A DNA stretch of 64,000 bases. Origin: Synchiropus splendidus. Taxonomy: Eukaryota > Chordata > Actinopteri > Syngnathiformes > Callionymidae. Below, one piece after another: positions 54,501 to 64,000 of the stretch. The notes beneath the pieces were generated by a model. It saw nothing but the letters and a program-made list of their open reading frames with translations. It ran no database searches and was not told where the DNA came from. The stretch is from the NCBI RefSeq assembly GCF_027744825.2, contig NC_071342.1:21792501-21856500 (forward strand), given 5' to 3'. Each line of letters starts with the position of its first letter. The first letter of the stretch is position 1. A program made the translations under genes and the position numbers.

Positions 54501-56122
54501 TAATAATAGGTCACATTTTGTCCTCCTCCAGGGCTGAGAAGGGGATCGACGACTACAAGGTGAGCGGCCTGAGACTGTTTAGCTACTGCTGGTTTTATTC
54601 ATGTGTGGCATGTCGGCTGAAGACGAGCTCTGCTCTCAGCCCCTGGAGAGGCGCTACGTGCGCGTGTCAGGCGAAGCCACCATCCGCCATGTGGAGCTTT
54701 TCATCAGGAGGAAGATGGGCCTGAGCTCTTCCTGCCAGGTGAGTCTGCCAGACCTAATCGCTCCATGCTCTTGATGCCAAGTCGCAGACCTGGAAGCTTG
54801 ACAGGGGAGGATGTTTTCTCTGTGTTGAGTGTCTGAAACATCTTCTAGATCAGGGGCTCTTAACTTTTTTGATCAAGTTCTCTAGAACAAATGGAGGGAA
54901 CAGAACTAATTCATTGCAGTGATGACTGATTTTGGATTTCAGAATTACCGATTTCATTTGTGTTCAATATCCACAAATGTAAACAAACCAAAACCTGGTG
55001 AAATGACGTGAAGCCAAGTGATCAGCACCAAGATATTTGTCATTGAAAATATTCTCTTGATGCAAACTGTTGAGATTCATGAATAAAATTCTGAATTAAA
55101 CAAATATAATAAAACGTCTAAATATCAAAGTATTTACTTTTCATAAATAAACTCTAAAGAATATAAGTAAAGTGTAAATGAAAGTATCCCTATAACATTT
55201 TCTAATTTTCATTTTCAAAACTGCTCCAACAGGTACTTTCATTAACTGTTTTTACTATTGGGGGTGCCATCACTTTATCATTTATCAGTTAACTATCACA
55301 AATTTGCAGCTGTCAAGTCAATTCAGTGACACACTACTGCCACCATACGTGGCAAGTGATGTACCACAGGTGTAAAACAAAAAAACTTATGGCGGCGCTC
55401 GGCCCCGTGGTTAAGAATCACTGTCCCAGATCATTGATATGAAAGTGAATTGCTCTGTCTTGCGTGCTGACAGAGGTTGGGTTGGTGGGTCATGTGCTGA
55501 GGTCAAAGCTCAGTCAGGACTACACACGCTGACTGCTGGATGTTGACCAGTTTATGACTCAGATCTGAAGCAGGGGGCGCTGGAGGGCACTCCATCTTCC
55601 GGAGGAGGCTCGATGACCACTCATCAAACCCTCCTCATGTGTCTTGAGCAAATTATCGGGAGACGATTTGACACACAAGCGCCCCCTTGCTTTTTATTTA
55701 GCAGCATGTGGATTAGGATTAGAAGCTTACCCTGACTTCCTGGCTTCACTGGCCTTGTCTGGACAGACTTTATAGGTGTCGATTACTCAAGGGAACACTG
55801 TTGTGTAACATGGTTCCACACCTGTGCGGCCTTGACCGTCACATCACCCACTCGCAGCCAGCTGTCTGGAAAGCTACTGACCACTGGGAAAAGTGACCGG
55901 CCTATGCTTGGGTTCCTTATGTGTGTCCTGCAGGTGGATGTGGTTTGTGGAGATCAACTACTGGAGCACTGTCAGTCTCTCAATGATGTTCAGAAGGTGG
56001 TCGGCGCAGACGGCGTGCAGGTGAACCAGACGTCCAGTGTGAGCGTGAGCTGGTGGCTAACTTCCTTCTCTCTGCAGGACGGTCTGCTGGTGCTGCACTT
56101 CGGCCTGGTGCTGCCGTCCTAG
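51594..56122 (+). CDS. pcgf6: Polycomb group RING finger 6 (PCGF6)
   Basis: PCGF6 is the RING subunit that defines the variant PRC1.6 complex, which ubiquitinates histone H2A with RING1/RNF2 in the nucleus. Exons: 51594-51650, 51956-52055, 52198-52294, 53252-53307, 53383-53445, 54315-54429, 54532-54559, 54640-54738, 55934-56020, 56078-56122. The total is 747 nt, 248 aa. The RING is at residues 33-72 (C33, C36, C49, H51, C54, C57 and CPTC). PCGF6-specific blocks are [32 protein letters not shown], and [14 protein letters not shown]. The C-terminal RAWUL domain runs about 165-248 and ends [14 protein letters not shown]. It is about 100 residues shorter than human PCGF6, lacking the long Pro/Glu-rich N-terminus. 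The downstream convergent ina gene matches human 10q24.33. Its introns hold three DNA transposons. Confidence 0.95.
52604..52633. repeat. (TCA)n microsatellite in pcgf6 intron 3
   Basis: Ten consecutive ATC/TCA triplets are visible on the + strand. The minus-strand frame across it encodes a run of Asp and is not a gene. Confidence 0.95.
52939..53113. mobile_element. Small hAT-type MITE, copy 1, in pcgf6 intron 3
   Basis: The element is 175 bp. The left end is TAGTGATGGGCTCATGAGGC. The right end is TTCATGAAGTGCATTACTA. The subterminal motif TTCATGAA occurs in inverted orientation at both ends. It is flanked by GTGTTCGG at 52931-52938 and GTGTTCAG at 53114-53121, an 8-bp duplication with one mismatch. 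Confidence 0.88.
53536..54219. mobile_element. pogo/Tigger-like non-autonomous transposon in pcgf6 intron 5
   Basis: The left end is CAGTGGTACCTCGGTTCTCG. The right end is CGAAAGCCGAGGTACCACTG. The first 14 bases are a perfect inverted repeat, and TA flanks each side (53534-53535 and 54220-54221). The CAGTGGTACCTCGG terminus and TA target fit the Tc1/mariner-pogo (Tigger) group. The 178-codon minus-strand frame inside shows no transposase motifs. Confidence 0.93.
54851..55423. mobile_element. hAT-like transposon in pcgf6 intron 8
   Basis: The left end is CAGGGGCTCTTAACTTTTTT. The right end is GTGGTTAAGAATCACTG, an imperfect inverted repeat (CAGNGNNTCTTAAC). Flanking octamers TTCTAGAT (54843-54850) and TCCCAGAT (55424-55431) agree at 6 of 8 positions, so the copy is probably old. 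No transposase frame is present. Confidence 0.75.
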
Positions 56123-56460
56123 ACTCTCCAACCACACGCAGCCTCTGTAAGCTCACCACTGATCAGGTGATTGTCTGGTTCCACGTCTGTGTGGAACTTC
56201 CTTCGGTGCAATAGTCATCTGATTTCTGGTTCAGTCACATGACCAAACAAACTCATCATGCTTATTTAACAAACTCAAGGGATTTTTTGTGTCAATGTCA
56301 TTAGGTAACTGGAAATGATCTTCCATAGTGTAGCGTGGTGCGACTAGTCAAGCTTCATTTAAAGCTGCCGGACTTTTGTATTTTACTGATGAACAACGCT
56401 TCCCGCTTTAGGTTTTGTTACAGAGACGGCATTTTAAGCTTTTGTACGTTGATTACTTTT

Positions 56461-56466
56461 AATAAA
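56461..56466 (+). terminator. pcgf6 poly(A) signal
   Basis: AATAAA lies about 340 bp after the pcgf6 stop in the context TTTTAATAAATATTTG. A T- and GT-containing stretch follows. Confidence 0.7.
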
Positions 56467-56551
56467 TATTTGTTTCATGTGAAGCACTGGATTTGAAAAT
56501 GTCGCCGCTTCTCTTTATCCACGTCATGGTGGACACTTGAATGGTGGTAAC

Positions 56552-56719
56552 TAGTGATGCCAGACGAGGCTTCATGAAACCTGGTGGCGCCGTCTGCTGT
56601 ATAATGCAATTGAACAACTAAGTCAATGAAACCTCACATCATTTCAAAGGCAAGAGCGCCATCTTATGGCCTCTGAACATTGGGACACTGTTTCATGAAG
56701 CCTCATCTACCCATCACTA
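56552..56719. mobile_element. Small hAT-type MITE, copy 2, between pcgf6 and ina
   Basis: The element is 168 bp with ends TAGTGATG and CATCACTA. The subterminal motif GAGGCTTCATGAAAC recurs inverted at the right end (GTTTCATGAAGCCTC). It is flanked by GTGGTAAC at 56544-56551 and GTGGTAAA at 56720-56727 (7 of 8 matching). It belongs to the same family as the element at 52939. Confidence 0.9.
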
Positions 56720-57061
56720 GTGGTAAATTCCTGCTGCTCTGAGCCAATACTATTAAAGATCGGTGTCTCAAAACTACGTTGGGAGAAGAACTTGGTCTGT
56801 GGGGCCAAATATGAAATTGAAGTACCAGGTTTAATAAAGAGTATTCACACACTCGGACCCTTCTTTTGGGCCCCTCTGTGGTTGTAGTGGGAGCCACAAG
56901 TCTGTTCTCTGTACGCTCTCATTGACGACTGTTATCCGTCGCTGTCTCAGTGGAGGGAACCTTCCTCAGGACTCACCTGCAGTCTGCTGATGTCTTGGAT
57001 CATTTTGGTTTGTTGTCTTGAAAATGAAAGCAAGAAAGTCAACTGTCTTTTGATACTTGTC

Positions 57062-57067
57062 TTTATT
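57062..57067 (-). terminator. ina poly(A) signal
   Basis: TTTATT on the + strand is AATAAA on the minus strand, about 1.07 kb after the internexin stop. With the pcgf6 signal at 56461 this leaves about 0.6 kb between the two convergent transcripts. Confidence 0.5.
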
Positions 57068-58134
57068 TCACAGAACGATCATGGGTAGAGTTTGTTTCTC
57101 ACCATTGCTAAGTCAATGTCACCCTCTGGTTACACTTTATATGAAGTGTAAATAAATATAAATCTGTTGTTACTGGTTATACAGCTCGCATGTCACAGTA
57201 GAACCAAACTAGGTGCAATACCAACAGCATGACCACAAAAGCAACCTCTTACCTACGTTACATTTTCCTGATGATATGGTTATGGATAGACTTCTAGGCT
57301 TGTTTTCATCAGCCAAGTCTGACTTCTGTCTATCGGCTGGTCACATCTCTATATGACCAGTTCCAGAGTCTGGTCCACGTTGCTGACAACAGGTCTGACT
57401 CATTCTGTTGAAGGCTGAACCCAAGCTTCACTTGGTCACTGGCTCTGCAGTCAGGACCTCCAGCGGTCACTAGCATCGGCCCTGGCGTGACTTCATGGTT
57501 CAGCGCAGGGAAAGGTGGATGTCCTGTGTCTCAGGTCGAACTGGACTCTTTCCCAAGTAAGCGGATATTGGAAAGCCATAAAACACGAAGGTCTCTAGTG
57601 ATACACACTTGTGTCTGGTCAGCTGCTGTTGTGAAGCTGAACCATCAAGATGGGCTCTGCGGACTTGAAAAAGAGGGCGAAAGGCTTCCTAGATGGTGAG
57701 AGGCTCAGAATGGAGCTCTGCAGCCAGACACTTCAATCCAGCTGAGGCGGGTAAGGAATGGTTTCAGTGTGACCTCTGGGTGGAGAGGTGCTCACTTGTT
57801 GCTGAGGTGAAACCTTCTCAGGCACCGGCCTCGCTTATCATTAGGATTTATGAATGGACTGATGTCTTGAGCAGAAGTTGTCTGCGCTTTCAGGTAGATT
57901 TTTAAATGTCCCTTTACCCAGGAACAAAAGGGAAGCGAGATCTCTCACCACCCAGCTGCTGTGTTCACAAGTGCACGCTCGTGCGACTGAACTAGAGCTT
58001 CACACGATGAATGGTCTACTCATTGAATGACTCTTGGAAAAGCGATTAAGATGGTGATGGTCAGACTCCACTGATACGCGACTATCAACTGACTCTAAAC
58101 CCACCGGCGGTCTCAGTTCTCCGACTCTCTGCTC

Positions 58135-61100
58135 TCAGTTATTGGAATTGATGTCCGCCTCGTCCTTCTCCTCCTCCTTGAGGCTCTCCTTCTTGGCTCC
58201 CTCTCTGTCTCTGGAGGCGCCTCCTCTGGATGGTCCTCCCCCAGCTCGGGACTGGTAGCTGAAGCTGCTTCCACTGAAGGACATCCCTGAGTTGAAGTGA
58301 GTCTCCTCTCCCTCCAGCAGCTTCCTTGGAGGACAAAAGGAAGCTAGGGTCAGGAAAGTACACGTTATGGGGTGACGGTGCCAGCACCTGTAGGCTGCGA
58401 TCTCGATGTCCAGTGCCATCTTGACGTTCAGCAGGTCCTGGTATTCTCTCAGGTGCTGCGCCATCTCCCCCTTCAGGTTCCTCAGCTCAGTGTCCAAGTG
58501 GCTGATGGTGTCCTGAGGGAGTTTCATGGAGTCGTGAGACCAACAGAACATGGAACATGTTGACAGCGTTCCGTTCCCGCACCTGCAGGGCGGTGACCTC
58601 GGCGTTATGGGAGTCTTCCATCTCAGTAATCTGTCTCTCGAGTGACTCATTGGCGCCCCTCAGAGTTTCGATCTCGATGGTCTTGGACTGCAGCTGCCTC
58701 CTGAACTCGTTGAGCTCCTCCCTGCTGGCCCTCATGGCCTCGGTGCTGCGAGTGGCCTGCTCGCTGAGGCTGGCAAACTTGCTCTTGTACCACTCCTCTG
58801 CCGACTGCAGGTTTTTGGAGGCGATGCACTCGTACTGGTTACGGATCTCCTTCAGGGCAGAGGTCAGGTCCGGCTTGGTCAGTTCCATCTCCACTGAGAG
58901 CTGCTGGGACTCCATCATGCTGCTCATCTCCTGGATTTCCTCCTCATGGACTTTCTTCAGGAAGGAAATCTCATCCAAGAGAGATTCCACCCGACGCTCC
59001 AGGTCCAGGCGGACGGCCGCCGCATCGTCCACGTCCTTCCTGAAAGACCTCAGCGTGTGCTCGGCCTCCTCTCGACGCCTCACCTCTTCTTCATATTTCC
59101 CCACCACTTTCTGAGGTGGACAGGAGGAACATGTAACCGTTTGAAATCAGTTTTAAGTTGGGATGTCAATCGATCCAAATTTCCAATCTCAATCTTATCA
59201 CACATTTTGTGTCTAAAACATTGCTTTAAGTTACATTTAGAAAAGATGGATTTTTTTTTTACCCATTGACAGCCCTAGTTTCTGGTGCTGATAAATGTGG
59301 GTCATTGAAGAGCCTGGTCCGAGGGGCCCAGTGGTGTGACTCAAGTTTACCTGCAGCTCGTCCTCCAGGTTGTTCCTCTCGATCAGGATGCGACTGTTGT
59401 CTCGATTCAGCTCCTCCACCTGCGAGCGCAAGTCCCTCATCTCCTGTTCGTACAAGTGCGCCACTCTGGAGGGCTCGCCGTGTCTCTGCCGCAGGGTCAC
59501 CAGCTCCGTCTCCAGCACCTTGTTCTGCTGCTCCAGGTGCCGGACTTTGTCGATGAACATGGCGAAGCGATCGTTCAGACCCTGAGGAAAGAGACTTGAG
59601 TCACATGGTGCGAAGAATGTTTGACCTGATAATGTTAAATATTTGGGGTAGACAGCTGTTGAAGAGATAAGAGGCGGAAAACAGGAATATGAAAGAAGAA
59701 TGAGCAGCAAAAACAAATTTCTAATAAAAAACACCTCAAGGCTGGAAAACAAATATTTGGAGGATGAGCATCAGGGAATGGGAGAAAAAAAGACTGAAAA
59801 CAAAAGTCCAGTGGTGGGAAAAGTTATCCTCAAATGTCAAAATTGGTGAGAAGTATCATTTTTTGTTTCAGAAGGTGCGGCTGCATTTTACAGACACAAA
59901 GAAAGACAAATTACGAAATTATATTTTTGCTTATTTTCCCAAGAAAGACTATCAAAACAATATTCTTGACAGTATGTCACTTCAACATTGTCAATAACAT
60001 TAATAAATAGAGCATATATAATCTATATACAATGTAATATAATGTTCTGTCAACAGGACACTGTGTTTTCTGACCGTGGCAAAAAATGTGGTAGCGTTCA
60101 AAAACACAGCCATTGAAAATGTTAAATCACACTTAAAAGCAATGAGGGGCCTTTGATGGTCAGGAAGCTGGGCAGAGACAAGTCGACCATTGATGCAGGA
60201 CTCGACTCTCGCACTCGTCATTGAAACATTATTGACCAGAAAGTAGAGTCGATCATCGTCTGCCACGTTATTGACTTGCGAACTCGATCATCTGAGTCGG
60301 AGTTTATCAACCCTCCTTGTCACAGTTTGACTTCAGACATGTTAAATCACTCGTCTGTGCTCGACCCCGGGCTTCCGGTGTGACTCAGCATGACAGTCCT
60401 TCTGACCTTCCGTCTCCTTAAACCGGCTCCTCTTTTATCCTCTTTAGTTAAATCTTCCTGCCGCTCTCTTTAATTCAGTTATGTCTGCTCTCTTGCTCAC
60501 TGAGGACACAGCCAGTGTTCGTGTGTGCAGGTTCCAAACGTGGTCAAGTTTCGTCACACACGGTCTCCCCTGAAGCACATGAGGACCTGTGCCTGAACCA
60601 CCTGGTCCTCTCAGCATCAGTGAGTCCAACTATGTTTCCTCCTCTCCAACGTTCTCTAGTAATATTGGGGGTTTCTTCTTATGAAGTGCTGCATCACAGC
60701 CTTAAAAGAAAGGTGGCACTCCGTCGCTCCTCAGAAGATCAAAAGTTCAAGTCCCAGTCTGGTAAGTAGATCAAGAGATTGAGGCTTCTATAAAGGTGCC
60801 TAAATCAGTGGTGTGAGTGGAGAACGCTGCCAGGAGGTTCGAGGCCACAACCCGACATGATGATGCTATCACAGTGTGGCGCAGAAGAGGAAGGTGTGTC
60901 GCCCTTGGTCCTTCACAATCATGATGAAGAGATGATGGAGATGATGATGGTTCCGGACTAAACCATATTATACTCCGTGGGCGACGTGTTGTGGTGCGCG
61001 CCGCACTCTCTCCCAGTCAAAACAGTAATGAGTCAAGTGTTCCTTTTAAAAATGAAGTGACCAGCCGCCTCTGCTCATACTGCAGCGCAAACTTACATAA

Positions 61101-61695
61101 TAATAATGATAATGCACTGCATAATTTACAAGACAATTAAAAAACAGACAAAACACAATGAATTAATTACCTAGTTGTTACAGTATTTTTTAAATTATAT
61201 TTAAAACAGTCTACTTCAGTACTTATTTAATATCTCTGGTACACACTTGTAACGCTGAAGCCTGTCTCAGTACCAGCAGTATATCGTTTTGGACAGTATT
61301 TTATACTGGCACCTCCGTGTACTATTGCAGTACGGTGTGGTACTGACGTGGTGAAGAAGGTTCTGTCATGTAAATGTATTATATCCACCCAGAGGACCCA
61401 CCTGGAGCTGCTCCTTCTCGTTGGTCCTGATCACCTTCAGCTCATTGTTGGACACGGAAGTCTGGGTCAAGTCCACTGAGTCGGTCACCATCAGGGCGTA
61501 GGAGGCCGAGGGCCGGCCCGTCCGCCGGTATTGACCCAGAGTGGAGGCGCCGCTGCGGGACACAGGCACGGAGCGGAACGTGGGCGAGCTCCGGGGAGGG
61601 AAGCTGCTCATGCGGGAGGAGGTCATGGTCAACCTGGGGGAGTCGCCGAAGATCTTCCTGTAGGAGGAGGAGGTGTAGTGGTCGCTGTAGCTCAT
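58135..61695 (-). CDS. ina: Alpha-internexin, type IV neuronal intermediate filament
   Basis: This is a cytoskeletal protein of neurons that co-assembles with neurofilament subunits. Exons in minus-strand order: 61695-61402, 59581-59351, 59110-58583, 58512-58388, 58324-58135. The total is 1368 nt, 455 aa. The Ser-rich head (1-92) starts [18 protein letters not shown]. The rod begins [17 protein letters not shown] (about 92) and ends [13 protein letters not shown] (400). [32 protein letters not shown] and [15 protein letters not shown] are internexin-like. The 55-residue tail is short, basic then acidic, ending DINSNN, and lacks the long Glu-rich tail of NF-M and NF-H. Introns at TALQ|DTIS and AAYR|KLL match type IV genes; the two earlier introns (after residues 98 and 175) are unexpected. 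Copy inaa versus inab is undecided. It is convergent with pcgf6. Confidence 0.93.
59582..61401. other. ina intron 1
   Basis: This 1.8-kb intron interrupts the gene right at the start of the rod. No other gene or complete transposon was recognised. A retained open frame on the minus strand runs past the exon 1 donor for a few codons only. Confidence 0.5.
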
Positions 61696-62900
61696 GGCTG
61701 CGCTCAGACAGAAGTGAGGAGCTTAGAGAGATCAGGGGCGGCTTAGAGAGGACCAGAGGAGAGAGGACCTGCCCACTCAGGACGCCTTCAGATCCCTTCA
61801 TCTTGAAAAGAGGTCAGAGATGTGATCACTGGGCTGTTGTGAGTACTTTCACACAAGAATGGGTAAAATGATAGTGTTGTTGTAGTTGAGAAAAAGTCAC
61901 CGAAACAAACCATTTTAATTTCATGAGAATGGTTTGGTCAATTTTTCAAATAAATTAAACAAAAAACTAGATGACACTAGATGATATTTAAAGAGATAAG
62001 TGTCAAAAGATCAAGTTCTCCAACGTGGCAATGGTTGGTCTTGTGTGAACTGCTGCCGGAGGCCTGTTTACATCGTACTTGTGACTGTTTAACCTGCCTG
62101 TCGTGATTGGAAACGTTCATTTAATGTGAATTTCAGAAGGCATCTTACTGGCCAATATTGTAGTTTGTAACTTAATCTATGAAAAAGTGATCCAAGAGAT
62201 AATCTAGATTAGATTATATTAGGTTAGATACAACACAAAAATAGAGTTTCAGTGGAGAAATAATTATGGAGAGTTCTAATATCACTCAAGGGTTCGTGGA
62301 GTTGAAAGAGGTCGGAGGTTAATACACCCGATTATGAAACAGCGGCCACTAGTGGAGAGGAAGAGATACATAAATCCGAATGTTACATGTTGAATTCCCG
62401 CAAGGAGAAATGAAATTGTACTCTACTTAACATGTCGCCTCAGTTTCTCCGACGCTCATAGTAACGAGGACGTATTTTTGAATGCCCTTTAATAAATGTA
62501 GTTACAACAAACGGCCAGCAGAGTTCGCTACAGAACTACATTCAACGTAATCGTAATGTTCGACCTCGGCGTTCAGTATTGATCATGAAAATTCTCCTAG
62601 TTGGGTTGTGGGCCTCTTCTTACTGAGTCCATCCTCATTTATATGTTTCAGATTCCTGCTCCGTTATGTGATGATTTTGTGATGCTGATTTGAATGTCAC
62701 TCGTGTTGCTGTGTGTCACAGAAGTCGGGCTCCATGGTTCTCAGCAGGAGACACAGAGGAAGTGCTCGAGCTCCGAGTGTTTTTAGGTTCGTGACACTGT
62801 ACGCAGCTAAAATGTATGAAACAAAACAAAACAAAGTCATTTAACTCAAGACACTCAAGACAAATCCAAAGTTGCCAGTGGAGTTTATGTTTGCTCGCTC
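61696..62900. other. ina upstream region
   Basis: The first 100 bp upstream of the start codon is probably the 5' untranslated leader (AGAGAGGACCAGAGGAGAGA on the + strand). Beyond it lies AT-rich sequence with no recognised gene. Confidence 0.4.
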
Positions 62901-62939
62901 AAAAGAGAGAAACAAGCGAGTAAATGGCGTTAACACTTC

Positions 62940-63100
62940 CGGTAGCCTTAAAAGGTCAGCGACTTCCGCAGCGGCTCAAACCACTCGCGGCGCGCGCGCG
63001 TTCGCCTGTGCGCGCTCCCGCCGATTGGCTGCCACCACGTGGGCGGGACGTGCACTCTGACGCAGCTGTGACTCACCACGTGACCCGTCTGTCACCGGAG
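62940..63100. promoter_or_regulatory. CpG-rich promoter-like block with CCAAT, GC and E-boxes
   Basis: The sequence CGCGGCGCGCGCGCGTTCGC is followed by CCGATTGGCTGCCACCACGT and GGGCGGGAC. It contains an inverted CCAAT box (GATTGG), a GC box and two palindromic CACGTG E-boxes at 63036-63041 and 63077-63082. This compact set is typical of a CpG-island promoter. A + strand gene starting here would match the NT5C2 neighbour of INA in human, but no NT5C2 peptide is visible. Confidence 0.5.
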
Positions 63101-63885
63101 GTGCCGTTGATGCGTTCAAAGACGGTGGGATGACAAGGATGACCTGCTTTCAATCCCTACAATAAAACCAGAATTACGTTTTTTTTTTTGCTTTCACACA
63201 GAAACACACTCGCCACACGCATTACGAAATGTTTACCGAGTCAAACTGAGAGCGAAATACGTCAAAAACAACAAGTGAAAAAGTGAAATGAATGAAAGTG
63301 AAATGGAAAAAAAAACAGACAGCGTGTTTTTTATGTTATTTTATATTATTTAGATTTATTACTTTCACAGGCTGCTGAATGATTGAGTGACCGTTTCAGT
63401 TTCGTTTTTACTTGACGTGTGGAATTTTACAGCTTTATTCAACCTGGCACGCAAGTGTCTTTATTGGGTTTTTTTTTTGTATTGCGGTGTTGCATAAGAA
63501 GCCACTGGATGTTGTTTGCAAGTGATGGGCCAGTCCCTCAGTATCACTCAAGATCAAGCCAAGAGTCGTGCCTGGTTTCCTCATAGTGATATTGTAATGA
63601 ATTCTGCATGACACTGTTATATAAAGTCCTCTATATATGTACTAAACTAAAATAAATACATTTAATAAATACATTGTACATAGGTCTTCATTTTAACACC
63701 TGCTTCTTATTGCTTTCACAGAGTATATCACTCTACCATGAAGTTAAATTAAGAAGTTACGTGCATAATGGCTTAACCAGTGGAGACTCCACGACTGCTG
63801 TGGGACTCAAACCAACGTCCTGTTCAGGTGAAATCTGCAGTGACTTCACTGGAAGTGACGTTTCTTTCGCCTCACTGGCTCCGCC

Positions 63886-63919
63886 ATGACTGCGCTGGGC
63901 GTTACTGTTACTGCAGACG
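63886..63919 (+). CDS. Candidate first coding exon of an unidentified + strand gene (partial)
   Basis: An ATG in good context (CCGCCATGA) opens a frame MTALGVTVTAD that runs into a strong donor (GACG|GTGAGT) at 63920. A candidate acceptor (TTGCTTTCACAG) at 63720 would give an exon of about 200 nt with a long untranslated part, downstream of the CpG block near 63000. I do not recognise the peptide, and it does not match the NT5C2 start I know. It is cut off by the window end, so the call rests only on start and donor context. Confidence 0.25.
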
Positions 63920-64000
63920 GTGAGTGTCTCCAAACTCTGCAAGTTTGTCTTTGAATGGCTTTCTTTCATTCTGTACTTGAGGAAACAGACGGACAGGATC

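Noticed and set aside
58557..59114. 185-codon + strand frame
   Set aside because: It is antisense to the main internexin rod exon; the Leu/Ser-rich composition is the complement of coiled-coil codons.

Overview
This is a vertebrate nuclear window, most likely from a teleost fish. The evidence is spliced genes with GT/AG introns, AATAAA poly(A) signals, CpG-rich promoters, dinucleotide microsatellites, and many short DNA transposons of the kind common in fish. No operon, phage, CRISPR, rRNA or tRNA signal was seen. I could not run alignments. Gene identities come from reading the translated exons against protein families I know. Exon boundaries were set by GT/AG sites, and each coding total was checked to be a multiple of three.

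Six protein-coding genes can be read from start to stop codon. From left to right they are: pex13 (+, 3764-7605, 4 coding exons, 405 aa), a peroxisomal import docking protein; sanbr/KIAA1841 (+, 9719-14684, 19 coding exons, 689 aa), a SANT-BTB protein; xpo1/CRM1 (-, 33777-18272, 24 coding exons, 1071 aa), a nuclear exporter; an rnf122/rnf24-type transmembrane RING E3 (+, 41750-48459, 6 coding exons, 151 aa); pcgf6 (+, 51594-56122, 10 exons, 248 aa), a variant PRC1 RING protein; and an alpha-internexin type IV neurofilament gene (-, 61695-58135, 5 exons, 455 aa). The left edge (to about 2.9 kb) may hold the 3' end of another + gene. The right edge (about 62.9-63.92 kb) has a CpG-rich promoter-like block and a candidate first coding exon of a further + gene. 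Both are weak calls.

The layout appears to join two blocks that lie on different human chromosomes. pex13-sanbr-xpo1 matches human 2p15, but C2orf74, AHSA2 and USP34, which sit between SANBR and XPO1 in human, are missing here. pcgf6-ina, convergent, matches human 10q24.33. The genes do not form one pathway. They are mostly housekeeping or chromatin genes plus one neuronal cytoskeletal gene.

Non-genic sequence holds at least six DNA transposons whose ends and target-site duplications can be read directly: four hAT-like elements and one pogo/Tigger-like element with clear ends, and one hAT-like element with a poorer duplication. There is also a dispersed retroelement-tail family, long AT, GT and CG microsatellites, two strong inverted repeats, and a tandem duplication. 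The points most worth a second look are splice-level ones: a frame-preserving, stop-free 57-nt intron in pcgf6; tandem in-frame donors in xpo1; alternative in-frame acceptors in sanbr; and two additional introns in the internexin gene. I found no convincing previously undescribed system.
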